Shown here piece after piece: positions 1-6,395 of a stretch of DNA of 12,724 nucleotides. Within the stretch, counting starts at the first letter, position 1. Each line of letters opens with the position of its first letter. The stretch lies in assembly GCA_028866355.1 (NCBI GenBank), contig JAGWIH010000032.1, positions 1 through 12,724 on the forward strand, read 5' to 3'. The position numbers were made by a program, and so were the translations under genes. The notes beneath the pieces are model-generated. The model made no database searches. It saw only the letters and a list, made by a program, of their open reading frames with translations, and was not told the DNA's origin. The stretch comes from Alphaproteobacteria bacterium (GTDB taxonomy: Bacteria; Pseudomonadota; Alphaproteobacteria; ATCC43930; CGMCC-115725).

Positions 1-318
1 GGTCAGCGCACGGCGCTGGCAGCGGCGGGTTCGCTCAATCCGGTCGAGATGGCCGACGTGCGCACCACCGACGAGAAGGTCAAAGCCGATGTCGCCGCCA
101 CCGGCGGCGGCATCTTCTGGGTTGGACCGGGCCGCGTGCCCGACATCCGGTCCGTCGATCCGGGGCAGTCAGCGGCCGGACGCAATTGGATGGGCTTGCG
201 CCGCAACGGCGACTATGTGGTCACGGGTGTCGGCGAGACGCCACTGGTGCCGGGTGTGCTGGCCTTGCTCTTGGTGCTTGGACTGTTGATCCTGGCGTGG
301 CGGCGGGAGGGACACTGA
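1..318 (+). CDS. C-terminal end of a membrane-anchored protein (partial, 5' end outside window)
   Basis: The frame is open from base 1 to the TGA at 316-318, giving 105 residues with no upstream stop, so this is the tail of a longer gene. A soluble stretch contains GGGIFWVGPG and a Gly/Arg-rich segment ending GRNWMGLRRNGDYVVTGV. One hydrophobic helix follows (PLVPGVLALLLVLGLLILAW) and the protein ends in RREGH. A last-residue TM helix with a short basic tail resembles the large membrane proteins that alphaproteobacteria encode beside MoxR ATPase, DUF58 and DUF4159 genes, which have a glutamine-amidotransferase-like fold. That match is from memory of the C-terminal pattern and cannot be proved from 105 residues. 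The next gene starts 3 bp downstream, so the two are probably co-transcribed. An internal ATG at 49 is not a credible start because homology-like sequence continues through it. Confidence 0.6.
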   Translation, partial: GQRTALAAAGSLNPVEMADVRTTDEKVKADVAATGGGIFWVGPGRVPDIRSVDPGQSAAGRNWMGLRRNGDYVVTGVGETPLVPGVLALLLVLGLLILAWRREGH

Positions 319-321
319 TTC

Positions 322-825
322 ATGCTCGGTGACTGGCACGATTTTTACGCCATCCTGGCGATGGTGGCGGGGACACTGCTGGGGGCGATGTTCATCGTCG
401 CCTCGATCAGCGGGCGCAACATGACCAAAGCACGCGCGGCCGCGGTGGCATCGTTCGTCACGCCGACGGTGATCCACCTGTCGGTCGTGATGAGCGCGTG
501 CGCGCTGCTGGTCGTGCCGACCCTTCCGCTCCACACCCTGGGCATAATCGGCGTCGTCGGTGGGTTTGTCGGCTTGGCCGCCGCAACGCGCATCTGTTGG
601 CGGGTGCTCCACACCAAAATCGAGCATATCGACCGGGTTTGGTACGGCGGCGTGCCGCTGCTCGGTTATGTCGGCATCCTTGCCGCCGCGACGATGATCG
701 TGACCGAAGCGCGCTTCGGCCTCGAAACCCTCGCGACCGCCTTCGGCCTGTTGATCATCGCCAGCATCCGCAATGCCTGGGACCTGATTCTCTTTCTGGT
801 CGGCCAAGAGGGCGGCGCGCGCTAG
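322..825 (+). CDS. Small multi-pass inner-membrane protein, function unknown
   Basis: The product has 167 residues and about four to five hydrophobic helices (roughly residues 8-28, 45-66, 72-92, 110-130 and 134-160). No enzymatic motif is visible. Between helices 1 and 2 lies a basic loop (SGRNMTKARA), which by the positive-inside rule would be cytoplasmic. The ATG lies 3 bp after the preceding stop, with a GGGAGGG purine run at 305-311 inside the end of that gene. The pattern of a short N-terminus with DFY, a hydrophobic helix and a later TPTVIHLSVV helix recalls uncharacterised integral membrane proteins common in alphaproteobacteria. It is followed by psd after 70 bp, but nothing in the protein links it to phospholipid synthesis. 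A real gene is very likely; the function is not assignable. Confidence 0.8.
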   Translation: MLGDWHDFYAILAMVAGTLLGAMFIVASISGRNMTKARAAAVASFVTPTVIHLSVVMSACALLVVPTLPLHTLGIIGVVGGFVGLAAATRICWRVLHTKIEHIDRVWYGGVPLLGYVGILAAATMIVTEARFGLETLATAFGLLIIASIRNAWDLILFLVGQEGGAR

Positions 826-883
826 GCGGTGGCCGCCGATCGCAGTGGGCTAAGCCGGGTCGGATTTGCTAGGGTCCGCGCCC

Positions 884-890
884 AGGAGGA
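884..890 (+). promoter_or_regulatory. Ribosome binding site of psd
   Basis: AGGAGGA ends 5 nt before the ATG at 896. It is one of the strongest Shine-Dalgarno matches in the window and decides the psd start against the upstream in-frame TTG at 866. Confidence 0.75.
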
Positions 891-895
891 ACCCC

Positions 896-1582
896 ATGTG
901 GCGCCGGGCCTTGCCGCCCATCCATCCCGATGGCTGGCGATTCATTGCGATCTTTGCCGTTGTGACGCTGTTCCTGTTCTGGATCGCGCAGCCGCTCGGC
1001 TGGCTGGGCGTGATCGCGACGATCTGGTGCGTGACGTTCTTCCGCAACCCGTGGCGCGTCACGCCGCAGCGCGACGGCCTGGTGGTCGCGCCCGCCGACG
1101 GCATGGTGGTCGCGGTCGACGAGGCCGTGCCGCCGCCCGAGCTGAGAATGGGCGACGCGCCGATGCGGCGAATCGGCATTTTCCTCTCGATCTTCGACGT
1201 GCACGTCAACCGCGTGCCGGCCGCGGCACGTGTGGTGAAGACCGCCTACCGCAAGGGTAAGTTCGTCAATGCCGCGCTCGACAAGGCGAGCGAGGACAAC
1301 GAGCGCATGGCCATCCGTCTGGCGCTGCCGGACGGCACTGAAATCGCCGTCGTCCAGATCGCCGGCCTGATCGCGCGGCGCATCCTGTGCGAACTGACCG
1401 AAGGCCAGAGCGTTGTCGCGGGACAACGGCTGGGCCTGATCCGCTTCGGCAGCCGCACCGATCTGTATTTGCCGCCGGCGTGGTCGCATTTCGCCATCGT
1501 CGGCCAGCGCATGGTCGGCGGCGAGACGGTCCTCGCCGATCGGCGCGCTAACGAGAGCGCCCGGTCGGGCCAGGTGCACTGA
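896..1582 (+). CDS. psd: Phosphatidylserine decarboxylase proenzyme (short form)
   Basis: Decarboxylates phosphatidylserine to phosphatidylethanolamine at the inner membrane, using a pyruvoyl group made by self-cleavage. The product has 228 residues, the length of the short alphaproteobacterial/Gram-positive type rather than the roughly 300-residue E. coli type. Hydrophobic helices at residues 13-46 anchor it. The self-cleavage site is RFGSR, predicting a cut between Gly185 and Ser186, with Ser186 becoming the pyruvoyl group of the small alpha chain. The other residues of the maturation triad are visible: Asp68 in PADGMV and His103 in DVHVNR. I chose the ATG at 896 because AGGAGGA (884-890) sits 5 nt before it; an in-frame TTG at 866 has no such site. 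The motif is FFRNPWR where many homologues have FFRDP. It overlaps pssA by one base, so substrate-making and substrate-using enzymes are translationally coupled. Confidence 0.96.
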   Translation: MWRRALPPIHPDGWRFIAIFAVVTLFLFWIAQPLGWLGVIATIWCVTFFRNPWRVTPQRDGLVVAPADGMVVAVDEAVPPPELRMGDAPMRRIGIFLSIFDVHVNRVPAAARVVKTAYRKGKFVNAALDKASEDNERMAIRLALPDGTEIAVVQIAGLIARRILCELTEGQSVVAGQRLGLIRFGSRTDLYLPPAWSHFAIVGQRMVGGETVLADRRANESARSGQVH

Positions 1583-2376
1583 TGCCGCTGCATCGCCCGC
1601 GCGTCCGCGTCCGGCCGATGGGGGCGTTCTCGCTCAATCGAATGATTCCCAACATCCTGACGCTGCTGGCACTGTGCGCGGGCATGACGGCGATCCGCCT
1701 CGCCTTCCTCGACCGCTTCGAGCAGGCAGCCGCCGCGATCATCATCGCCGGCATCCTCGACGGCATTGACGGCAGGATCGCGCGGTTGCTCAAGGGTACG
1801 TCGAGCTTCGGCGCCGAGCTGGATTCGCTTTCCGACTTCGTCAGCTTCGGCGCCGCGCCGGCGATCATGCTCGACATTTGGACGATGGATTCGCTGCACG
1901 GCATCGGCTGGACACTGGCGCTGTTGTTCGCCGTGTGCACGGCCCTTCGCCTGGCGCGGTTCAATACCCAGATCGGCGCCGAACTGCCGCCTTACGCCTA
2001 CAATTTCTTCACCGGCGTGCCGGCGCCGGCCGGCGCCGGGCTGGTGATGATTCCGATGTTCCTGAATTTCGAAAGCGGCATCGATTTTTTCCGCTCGCCG
2101 ATCCTGTGCGGCGCCGTGCTGGCAGCGGTCGCCGCACTGATGGTGAGTCGTGTTCCCACATTTGCGTTCAAGAGCTTCCGGATTCCGCGCGAGTGGGTCC
2201 TGCCCACGCTGCTGCTGGTGGGCGTGTTGGCGGCCTTCCTGACGACCGAGCCGTGGCTCACGTTGTTGATCATCGGCGCGCTCTATATCGCCTCGATCCC
2301 CGTCAGCATCCGTGCCTATGGGCGTTTGCGGCGCGCCGCGGAAGAACTGCGGGCACCGCGCCTCGGCCAACCGTGA
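1582..2376 (+). CDS. pssA: CDP-diacylglycerol--serine O-phosphatidyltransferase
   Basis: Transfers serine to CDP-diacylglycerol, giving phosphatidylserine and CMP in the inner membrane; the product feeds Psd. The 264-residue protein carries the complete CDP-alcohol phosphatidyltransferase signature D-x2-DG-x2-AR-x8-G-x3-D-x3-D: Asp60, Asp63-Gly64, Ala67-Arg68, Gly77, Asp81 and Asp85. Asp85 is the expected catalytic base and the others bind metal and CDP. Hydrophobic helices follow to about residue 250, typical of the membrane-bound type II enzyme rather than the E. coli phospholipase-D-like one. The start ATG overlaps the psd stop as TGATG, which supports 1582. The first 13 residues are Arg-rich and the next Met (1618, MGAFSLNRMIPN) looks more like usual family N-termini, so the start could be there. 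The gene order psd-pssA reverses the pathway order. Confidence 0.96.
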   Translation: MPLHRPRVRVRPMGAFSLNRMIPNILTLLALCAGMTAIRLAFLDRFEQAAAAIIIAGILDGIDGRIARLLKGTSSFGAELDSLSDFVSFGAAPAIMLDIWTMDSLHGIGWTLALLFAVCTALRLARFNTQIGAELPPYAYNFFTGVPAPAGAGLVMIPMFLNFESGIDFFRSPILCGAVLAAVAALMVSRVPTFAFKSFRIPREWVLPTLLLVGVLAAFLTTEPWLTLLIIGALYIASIPVSIRAYGRLRRAAEELRAPRLGQP

Positions 2377-2391
2377 GCCGCTCAAGCGGCT
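2376..2391 (+). terminator. Weak hairpin after pssA (possible terminator)
   Basis: AGCCGC (2376-2381) and GCGGCT (2386-2391) form a perfect 6-bp stem around a TCAA tetraloop, starting on the last base of the pssA stop codon. No T-run follows, so at best it is an imperfect intrinsic terminator or a 3'-end-stabilising hairpin. The position, between pssA and a gene with its own strong ribosome binding site 69 bp later, is where a transcript end would be expected. Confidence 0.35.
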
Positions 2392-2459
2392 GTGATCGTC
2401 GCCCGCAGCACGCTCGTGCTAGAAGCGCCGGACGCTCGGGATAACACCGGAGGCATACC

Positions 2460-3089
2460 ATGCACTATCGAAGCATCGCGGCCGCGGCGGCGTTTGTCGG
2501 GTTTGGCCTGCTTCTGACCGCACCGCTCGTTGACGCGCAAGCGCCGGCGACCCCGCCAACCCGCGTGCGTGGCACGATCAGCGCCTTCAACGACCATACG
2601 CTGACGGTCAAGACGCCGGCGGGCGCGCTGGTGACCGTCGCGCTCGCGCCGAACTTCGTGGTGCGGACGGTGGTGCGCAAACGCCTCACCGACATTCACG
2701 ACGGCGATTTCGTCGCCTCGACCTCGATCCGCGGCAAGGACGGCAATCTCCACGCGATCGAAGTCCATATCTTCCTGCCGGCCCAACGCGGCGTCGTTCC
2801 CGAAGGTCAGATTCCCTGGGACCTTGCGCCCAATAGCCTGATGACGAACGCCATCGTCGAAGGCGTCGCGACGGTCAAGGGCGGCCGCGTGCTGACCGTG
2901 ACGTACAAAGGCCAAAGCACCGACATCGAGGTCGACCGCAAGACGCCGATCGTCACCTATGCGCCCGGCGATCCGAGCATGCTGAAAGCCGGCCGTGCGG
3001 TCTTCGTCATCGGGCCCAAGCGGCCGGACGGCACGGTGGCGGCGAACAACGTCACGGTCGAGAACAAAGGCGTCAAGCCGCCGATGTAG
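2460..3089 (+). CDS. Secreted protein of two related beta-rich repeats, function unknown
   Basis: The product has 209 residues. A signal peptide is clear: Arg4, a hydrophobic core at residues 6-23, and a likely cut after VDA26 or AQA28. The mature protein would be periplasmic. It appears to hold two copies of one domain, about residues 36-105 and 133-201. Each runs V-x-G-x-(I/V), then LTV-x-(T/Y)-(x)-G, an alternating beta stretch, a GDF/GRA turn before a V-rich strand, and DG-x3-A-x2-V. This resembles small OB-like/DUF5666-type periplasmic repeats, a pattern-level match only. Similar proteins are sometimes labelled metal ABC transporter permease; the sequence has no TM helices beyond the signal and gives no support for that name. 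GGAGG at 2449-2453 lies 6 nt before the ATG and fixes the start. It stands alone between pssA and the monooxygenase, 69 bp from the latter. Confidence 0.85.
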   Translation: MHYRSIAAAAAFVGFGLLLTAPLVDAQAPATPPTRVRGTISAFNDHTLTVKTPAGALVTVALAPNFVVRTVVRKRLTDIHDGDFVASTSIRGKDGNLHAIEVHIFLPAQRGVVPEGQIPWDLAPNSLMTNAIVEGVATVKGGRVLTVTYKGQSTDIEVDRKTPIVTYAPGDPSMLKAGRAVFVIGPKRPDGTVAANNVTVENKGVKPPM

Positions 3090-3112
3090 CGGCAGCGTGG
3101 GCCAGATGCGCG

Positions 3113-3141
3113 TTGACACGGAGGTTTGCCAGACGGTCTGA
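3113..3141 (+). promoter_or_regulatory. Possible promoter for the monooxygenase cluster
   Basis: TTGACA, a perfect sigma-70 -35 hexamer, lies at 3113-3118 in the 69-bp gap before the flavoprotein gene. The hexamer 17 nt later (GTCTGA, 3136-3141) is a poor -10. It could be real in a GC-rich alphaproteobacterium, where -10 elements are loose, or a chance match. Confidence 0.25.
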
Positions 3142-3158
3142 TCCCGCCGGGGAATCGG

Positions 3159-4364
3159 ATGGTTTCGCGCACACCGGTCATCATCGTCGGCGGAGGCCCC
3201 GCCGGACTCGCCGTCGCCGTCGGTCTCGCGCTCCAAGGCGTCGCCGTCACCGTCTACGAGGCCGAACCGCGCCTGCCGCGCGACCTGCGCGCCGGCAGTT
3301 TCCATCCGCCGACGCTCGAAATGCTCGACGGTATCGGCGTCGGCCAAGATTTTCTGGCGCTCGGCTATCGCGTGCCGCGGTGGCAGATCCGCGGCCGCCG
3401 CGAGGGCGTGATCGTCGAATGGGACTTGTCGCTGATCGCCGACCTGACGCCTTATCCGTTCCGCTTCCACTGCGAGCAATTCAAGCTCACGCCGCTGCTG
3501 CTGGCGCGGTTCCAGGCGCTGGGCGGCACGGTGCACTGGCAGCGGCGCTTCCTCGACGCGACGCAGGATGACGACGGCGTCGTCGCACGCTTCGCGACGC
3601 CGGATGGGATCGAGACGGTGCGCGGCAGCTATCTTGTCGGCGCCGACGGCGGTCGCAGCGCCGTGCGCCACGCCATGAATGTCGCCTTCGAGGGCTTCAC
3701 CTGGCCCGAGCGGTTTCTTGTCGCCGGCATCGACCGCGATCTGGCCCCCGAAGGCTTCACCATGAATGCGTATGTTTCGGACCCAGTCGATTGGTCGGCG
3801 ATCTTCAAGATGCCGCACGATGGGCCGCCAGGCCTGTGGCGCGTCCTGTTCCCGACGGACGCCGAAGTTCCCGAGGAACAGGTGTTGGACGCGGACTTCG
3901 TCGAGCGAGCGCTGCAGATTTTTCTACCGTGGAACCGGCCCTATGGCGTTGAACACAAATCGACCTATCGCGTGCACCAGCGCGTCGCCAGCGAATTCCG
4001 CCGCGGCCGCATGCTGTTGGTCGGCGACGCGGCACACGTCAATAATCCGCTCGGCGCCTTCGGCCTCAACGGCGCGCTGCACGGCGCATTCAATCTGGTC
4101 GGAAAGCTCGGCCCGGTGTGGTGCGGCGATGCGCCCGAAACCTTACTCGACCGTTACACACGGCAGCGACGAGCGGCGAATATCGAGTTCGTGCAGGCGC
4201 AATCGATCCGCAACAAGGAGCTGCTGCAGGAACGCGACCCCGGTCAACGGACGCGCCGGCTCGACGAATTGCGACGGATCGCCGCCGACCGCACCAGCCA
4301 CAAGGCGTACCTGGTGAAAAGTTCGATGATCTGGAGCGTGCAACGCGCGGCAGAAATCGAATGA
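3159..4364 (+). CDS. FAD-dependent monooxygenase, group A (PHBH/UbiH/MhpA fold)
   Basis: The product has 401 residues and is a single-component aromatic-hydroxylase-type flavoprotein. The three signatures of the group are present in order: the dinucleotide-binding GGGPAG at residues 11-16 with an acidic VYEAE strand end near 33-36; the DG motif GADGGRS at 161-167, which contacts FAD and NAD(P)H; and the GD motif VGDAAH at 288-293, followed by NNPLGAFGLNGALHGA, which binds the FAD ribityl chain. By family it would hydroxylate an aromatic or related ring with O2 and NAD(P)H. The substrate cannot be read from sequence. ATG 3159 has GGGGAA at 3149-3154; a TTG at 3126 is in frame but sits only 2 nt after a GGAGG. 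The stop overlaps the next gene as ATGA, and two small envelope proteins follow. No ring-cleavage or ubiquinone-pathway genes are in view. Confidence 0.9.
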   Translation: MVSRTPVIIVGGGPAGLAVAVGLALQGVAVTVYEAEPRLPRDLRAGSFHPPTLEMLDGIGVGQDFLALGYRVPRWQIRGRREGVIVEWDLSLIADLTPYPFRFHCEQFKLTPLLLARFQALGGTVHWQRRFLDATQDDDGVVARFATPDGIETVRGSYLVGADGGRSAVRHAMNVAFEGFTWPERFLVAGIDRDLAPEGFTMNAYVSDPVDWSAIFKMPHDGPPGLWRVLFPTDAEVPEEQVLDADFVERALQIFLPWNRPYGVEHKSTYRVHQRVASEFRRGRMLLVGDAAHVNNPLGAFGLNGALHGAFNLVGKLGPVWCGDAPETLLDRYTRQRRAANIEFVQAQSIRNKELLQERDPGQRTRRLDELRRIAADRTSHKAYLVKSSMIWSVQRAAEIE

Positions 4365-4735
4365 GTGCGATTCAAACCCGGACACGGCGCGGCCCGCGTC
4401 TTTCGCCTTATGTCGTGCTGCTGATTGCCGTCTGGACAGCCATTATGACCGCGCGACTTTATCCGCAATTCGACCGAACGCTGCGCGTCGACGGTCGCAT
4501 CACGACTGTCGACGATTACATCGCCGACCGGTGCGACGCGCGATTGGGGCCGGAAGCCGCCAACTGCCTGGCGACGGCGCATGACAAGGCACGGACGCAG
4601 CTGCGGCGGGAACAGGCCCGAACGCTGCTGATCATCGCCGCACCCGGCGTGCTATATTTGCTTTATCTGGCGCCCGCCGCGTTGGCCGGTGCGCGGCGTC
4701 GGCGCGCGGCGAAGCGCAACAAGGATAGGCGATGA
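4361..4735 (+). CDS. Small two-TM membrane protein with a Cys pair, function unknown
   Basis: The product has 124 residues. Hydrophobic helices at about 16-33 and 87-107 flank a loop of about 50 residues containing Cys58 and Cys69 (ADRCDARLG...ANCLATAH). The C-terminus is strongly basic (ARRRRAAKRNKDRR) and the N-terminus is Arg-rich, so both ends should be cytoplasmic and the loop periplasmic, where the two cysteines could form a disulphide. The ATG at 4361 overlaps the monooxygenase stop (ATGA), and its own stop overlaps the next ATG in the same way, so the three genes are translationally coupled. I do not recognise a named family. The coupling suggests a partner or substrate-related role for the flavoprotein, which is inference. 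Confidence 0.8.
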   Translation: MSAIQTRTRRGPRLSPYVVLLIAVWTAIMTARLYPQFDRTLRVDGRITTVDDYIADRCDARLGPEAANCLATAHDKARTQLRREQARTLLIIAAPGVLYLLYLAPAALAGARRRRAAKRNKDRR

Positions 4736-4983
4736 GTCGATTGTGCATGATCCTTGGCGGTTTGGCGCTCGCGCTGCTGGCGTTGGCGCCGGCTTTGGCC
4801 GATCCGCGGAGCGAGAGCGAAGCGGTCTGGTCGGTCGCGGATCGCTGCGCCCGCGAGGCGGCGCGCCTATTCCCGGATTTCACGCCGCAAGGCAACATCG
4901 CGCGCGAGAACTACCGCCGCGCCTGCCTGCGCGCCAACAACGACCCCGCTCCCAACGGGAGCGCCACCACAACGATCCGATAA
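4732..4983 (+). CDS. Tiny secreted protein, function unknown
   Basis: The product has 83 residues. A signal peptide with a core at residues 7-22 ends in ALA23, and the predicted mature protein of 60 residues starts DPRSESE. The mature part is helical and charged, with two cysteines (Cys39 in DRCA, Cys65 in RRAC) that could pair in the periplasm, and a Pro/Asn/Ser/Thr-rich tail. Cys5 lies before the hydrophobic core and is not a lipobox. The ATGA overlap with the preceding gene fixes the start at 4732. It is the last gene of the monooxygenase set and ends 9 bp before the end of the convergent DUF6969-like gene. No known domain is apparent. Confidence 0.75.
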   Translation: MSRLCMILGGLALALLALAPALADPRSESEAVWSVADRCAREAARLFPDFTPQGNIARENYRRACLRANNDPAPNGSATTTIR

Positions 4984-4992
4984 TTCCGGCGT

Positions 4993-5772
4993 CTAGGCGA
5001 CGTGACGCAGCGCCGCCGCAATGCGGCGGATCTCGGCATCGACGTCGATGGCCGTCGACGAGGTGATCTCGAGCCGCGGGTCCTCGAGCACGTGCACCTT
5101 GCCGCGGCGGCGGCGGCGAAAATCCATCACCGCCACATCGCGTTCCGCCAGCAGCCGGGCGACTGTCGGCCTGAACAAGCCGAACATGGCCGTGACCCAG
5201 CGGTCGAGCGCACTCGCCTGTTCGCCGTCGATGCCGAAACGGTCGAGCGACGCCGCGATGTCGGCCGCGGCGTACCAGGTCTCGCCGGTCACCCACCGGT
5301 TGGTGGTGAACAGCCGAAGCGGCTGGCCGGCCCGATCCATCGCAATTGCCGCCAGGTGAATCCACGGCGCGTCGGGCTCGCCGGCGGGCGCGGGCGCGGA
5401 CGGCGCCGCCTGCGTCGGCGACGAGGGATGGCCGGCGATCGCGAGTTCAGGCATTACCAGCGGCCGCGCGTCCGGCTTCAGGCCGCGCGCCCGCAGGAAG
5501 GCGTGGAAGTGGCCGTGCTCACCGTGCGCCGCGGCGCGCGGCTGCGGCGGGTGCGCATGATAGAAATACTGCGCGTGTGTCGCCGGGTCGTATACGTCGC
5601 CGGCGGGATAATGGCGCCAATGGAAAATCCGTGTCGCGCCGCCGAGGGCGGCCGAGACGACCGTGCGGCCGTCACGCGCCAGTGCGTCCCGCCAACGAAC
5701 GACGGCTTCGCCGTAGCGCGCCTGCCGCTCGAGCGCGGCCCGATCGGCTCCTTGCGCAGACGCAGGCGTCAA
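4993..5772 (-). CDS. DUF6969-like protein, last gene of the MCE transport operon
   Basis: The product has 259 residues and is soluble, with no signal peptide or TM helix. A His/aromatic-rich core runs across residues 50-92: FHWRHYPAGDVYD, then HAQYFYHAHP, then GEHGHFHAFLR. A second conserved-looking block at about 153-168 reads RLFTTNRWVTGETWYA. A Pro/Ala-rich stretch at 116-136 looks like a flexible insert, and RRRRRGK lies near the C-terminus. The pattern matches my recollection of DUF6969 (alphaproteobacterial, uncharacterised). The clustered His residues could bind metal, but no characterised motif is evident. The start is a TTG overlapping the preceding lipoprotein stop as TTGA. No good ribosome binding site is seen and no ATG occurs before residue 107, so coupling to the upstream gene is the likely way it is translated. 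Function unknown. Confidence 0.8.
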   Translation of the reverse strand: MTPASAQGADRAALERQARYGEAVVRWRDALARDGRTVVSAALGGATRIFHWRHYPAGDVYDPATHAQYFYHAHPPQPRAAAHGEHGHFHAFLRARGLKPDARPLVMPELAIAGHPSSPTQAAPSAPAPAGEPDAPWIHLAAIAMDRAGQPLRLFTTNRWVTGETWYAAADIAASLDRFGIDGEQASALDRWVTAMFGLFRPTVARLLAERDVAVMDFRRRRRGKVHVLEDPRLEITSSTAIDVDAEIRRIAAALRHVA

Positions 5773-6395
5773 GGCCGCTTCGCGGACCGCGGCAAGGAGT
5801 CGGCAACCCAGGCTGGGACGTCGTGCAACGCGCGATGACTGGCGGCGTCGAATGCCTCGACCACCGCCGGCACGGTGTTCTCCGTCGCCGGCACCGTGGC
5901 CGCGAACTGCCGCTGCGCGACGATATCGCCGTCAGGCATGCGCAGCAGCCGCAGATCGAGCGTCACCCGCACCTGCGGCGGCGTGCCAGCGCCGTAATCG
6001 GCTTCGAAGTGATCGAGCACGCCAAGCACGACGTAGTCGGCGCGCAACGCCAGAGAGCGTTGTGCCACCCGGCTGAAACGGCCGGCATGCGCGAGCGTAT
6101 CGAGCAGCAGATTGTCGATCAGCACCGGCGCGCGATCGGTCCATTCCGCATCGGCGAAATATTCGAGGCGCGTCGCGCTCGGGCTGAGTGCGATCCGGGC
6201 GGTGTCGAGCGCGCCAGGCGCGTCGACGCTGCCGACGAGAATCTGGGCCTGGGTCGGCGCACCGGCAGTTGGCGCGGCTGCCGCCGGCGACAGGCGGTAG
6301 AGCTTGGGCGGCGGCGGCGGTGCCGGCAGCAGCCCGCCGCTGCAGCCCGCGAGCGCCAGCGACAGAAACAGGATTGCAACGCGCCGTGGAGCCAT
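5769..6395 (-). CDS. ABC-type transport auxiliary lipoprotein (PqiC/DUF330-like)
   Basis: The product has 208 residues. A lipoprotein signal ends in LALAGC with the lipidated Cys at 18. Ser at +2 predicts the outer membrane under the E. coli sorting rule. A Pro-rich linker (LLPAPPPPPKLYRL) follows, then an alpha/beta domain with the family pattern: YRLSP, a strand with LVGSVDAPG, then RLEYFADAEWTDRAPVLIDNLLLDTL. This matches the ABC_trans_aux family, whose members (for example PqiC) work with MCE proteins as outer-membrane-side components. ATG 6395 overlaps the MCE gene stop as TGATG; a GTG one codon upstream (6398) is equally in frame. It takes the place that MlaC, the periplasmic shuttle, has in the E. 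coli mla operon. No MlaC-like gene is present here. Confidence 0.9.
   Translation of the reverse strand: MAPRRVAILFLSLALAGCSGGLLPAPPPPPKLYRLSPAAAAPTAGAPTQAQILVGSVDAPGALDTARIALSPSATRLEYFADAEWTDRAPVLIDNLLLDTLAHAGRFSRVAQRSLALRADYVVLGVLDHFEADYGAGTPPQVRVTLDLRLLRMPDGDIVAQRQFAATVPATENTVPAVVEAFDAASHRALHDVPAWVADSLPRSAKRP

Noticed and set aside
825..837. GGCGG-TGG-CCGCC hairpin after the small membrane protein gene, as a terminator
   Set aside because: The stem is only 5 bp with a 3-nt loop and no T-run; such stems are frequent at this GC content.
1246..2385. Open reading frame of 379 codons on the minus strand
   Set aside because: It is antisense to the ends of psd and pssA, both firmly identified. 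The composition (Gln/Arg/His/Asp-rich) and absence of motifs mark it as a shadow.
2382..3818. Open reading frame of 478 codons on the minus strand
   Set aside because: It lies opposite the secreted-protein gene and the start of the monooxygenase, which have a signal peptide, a strong ribosome binding site and clear motifs. The minus-strand product is Arg/Asp/His-rich with no domain, typical of a GC-rich shadow frame.
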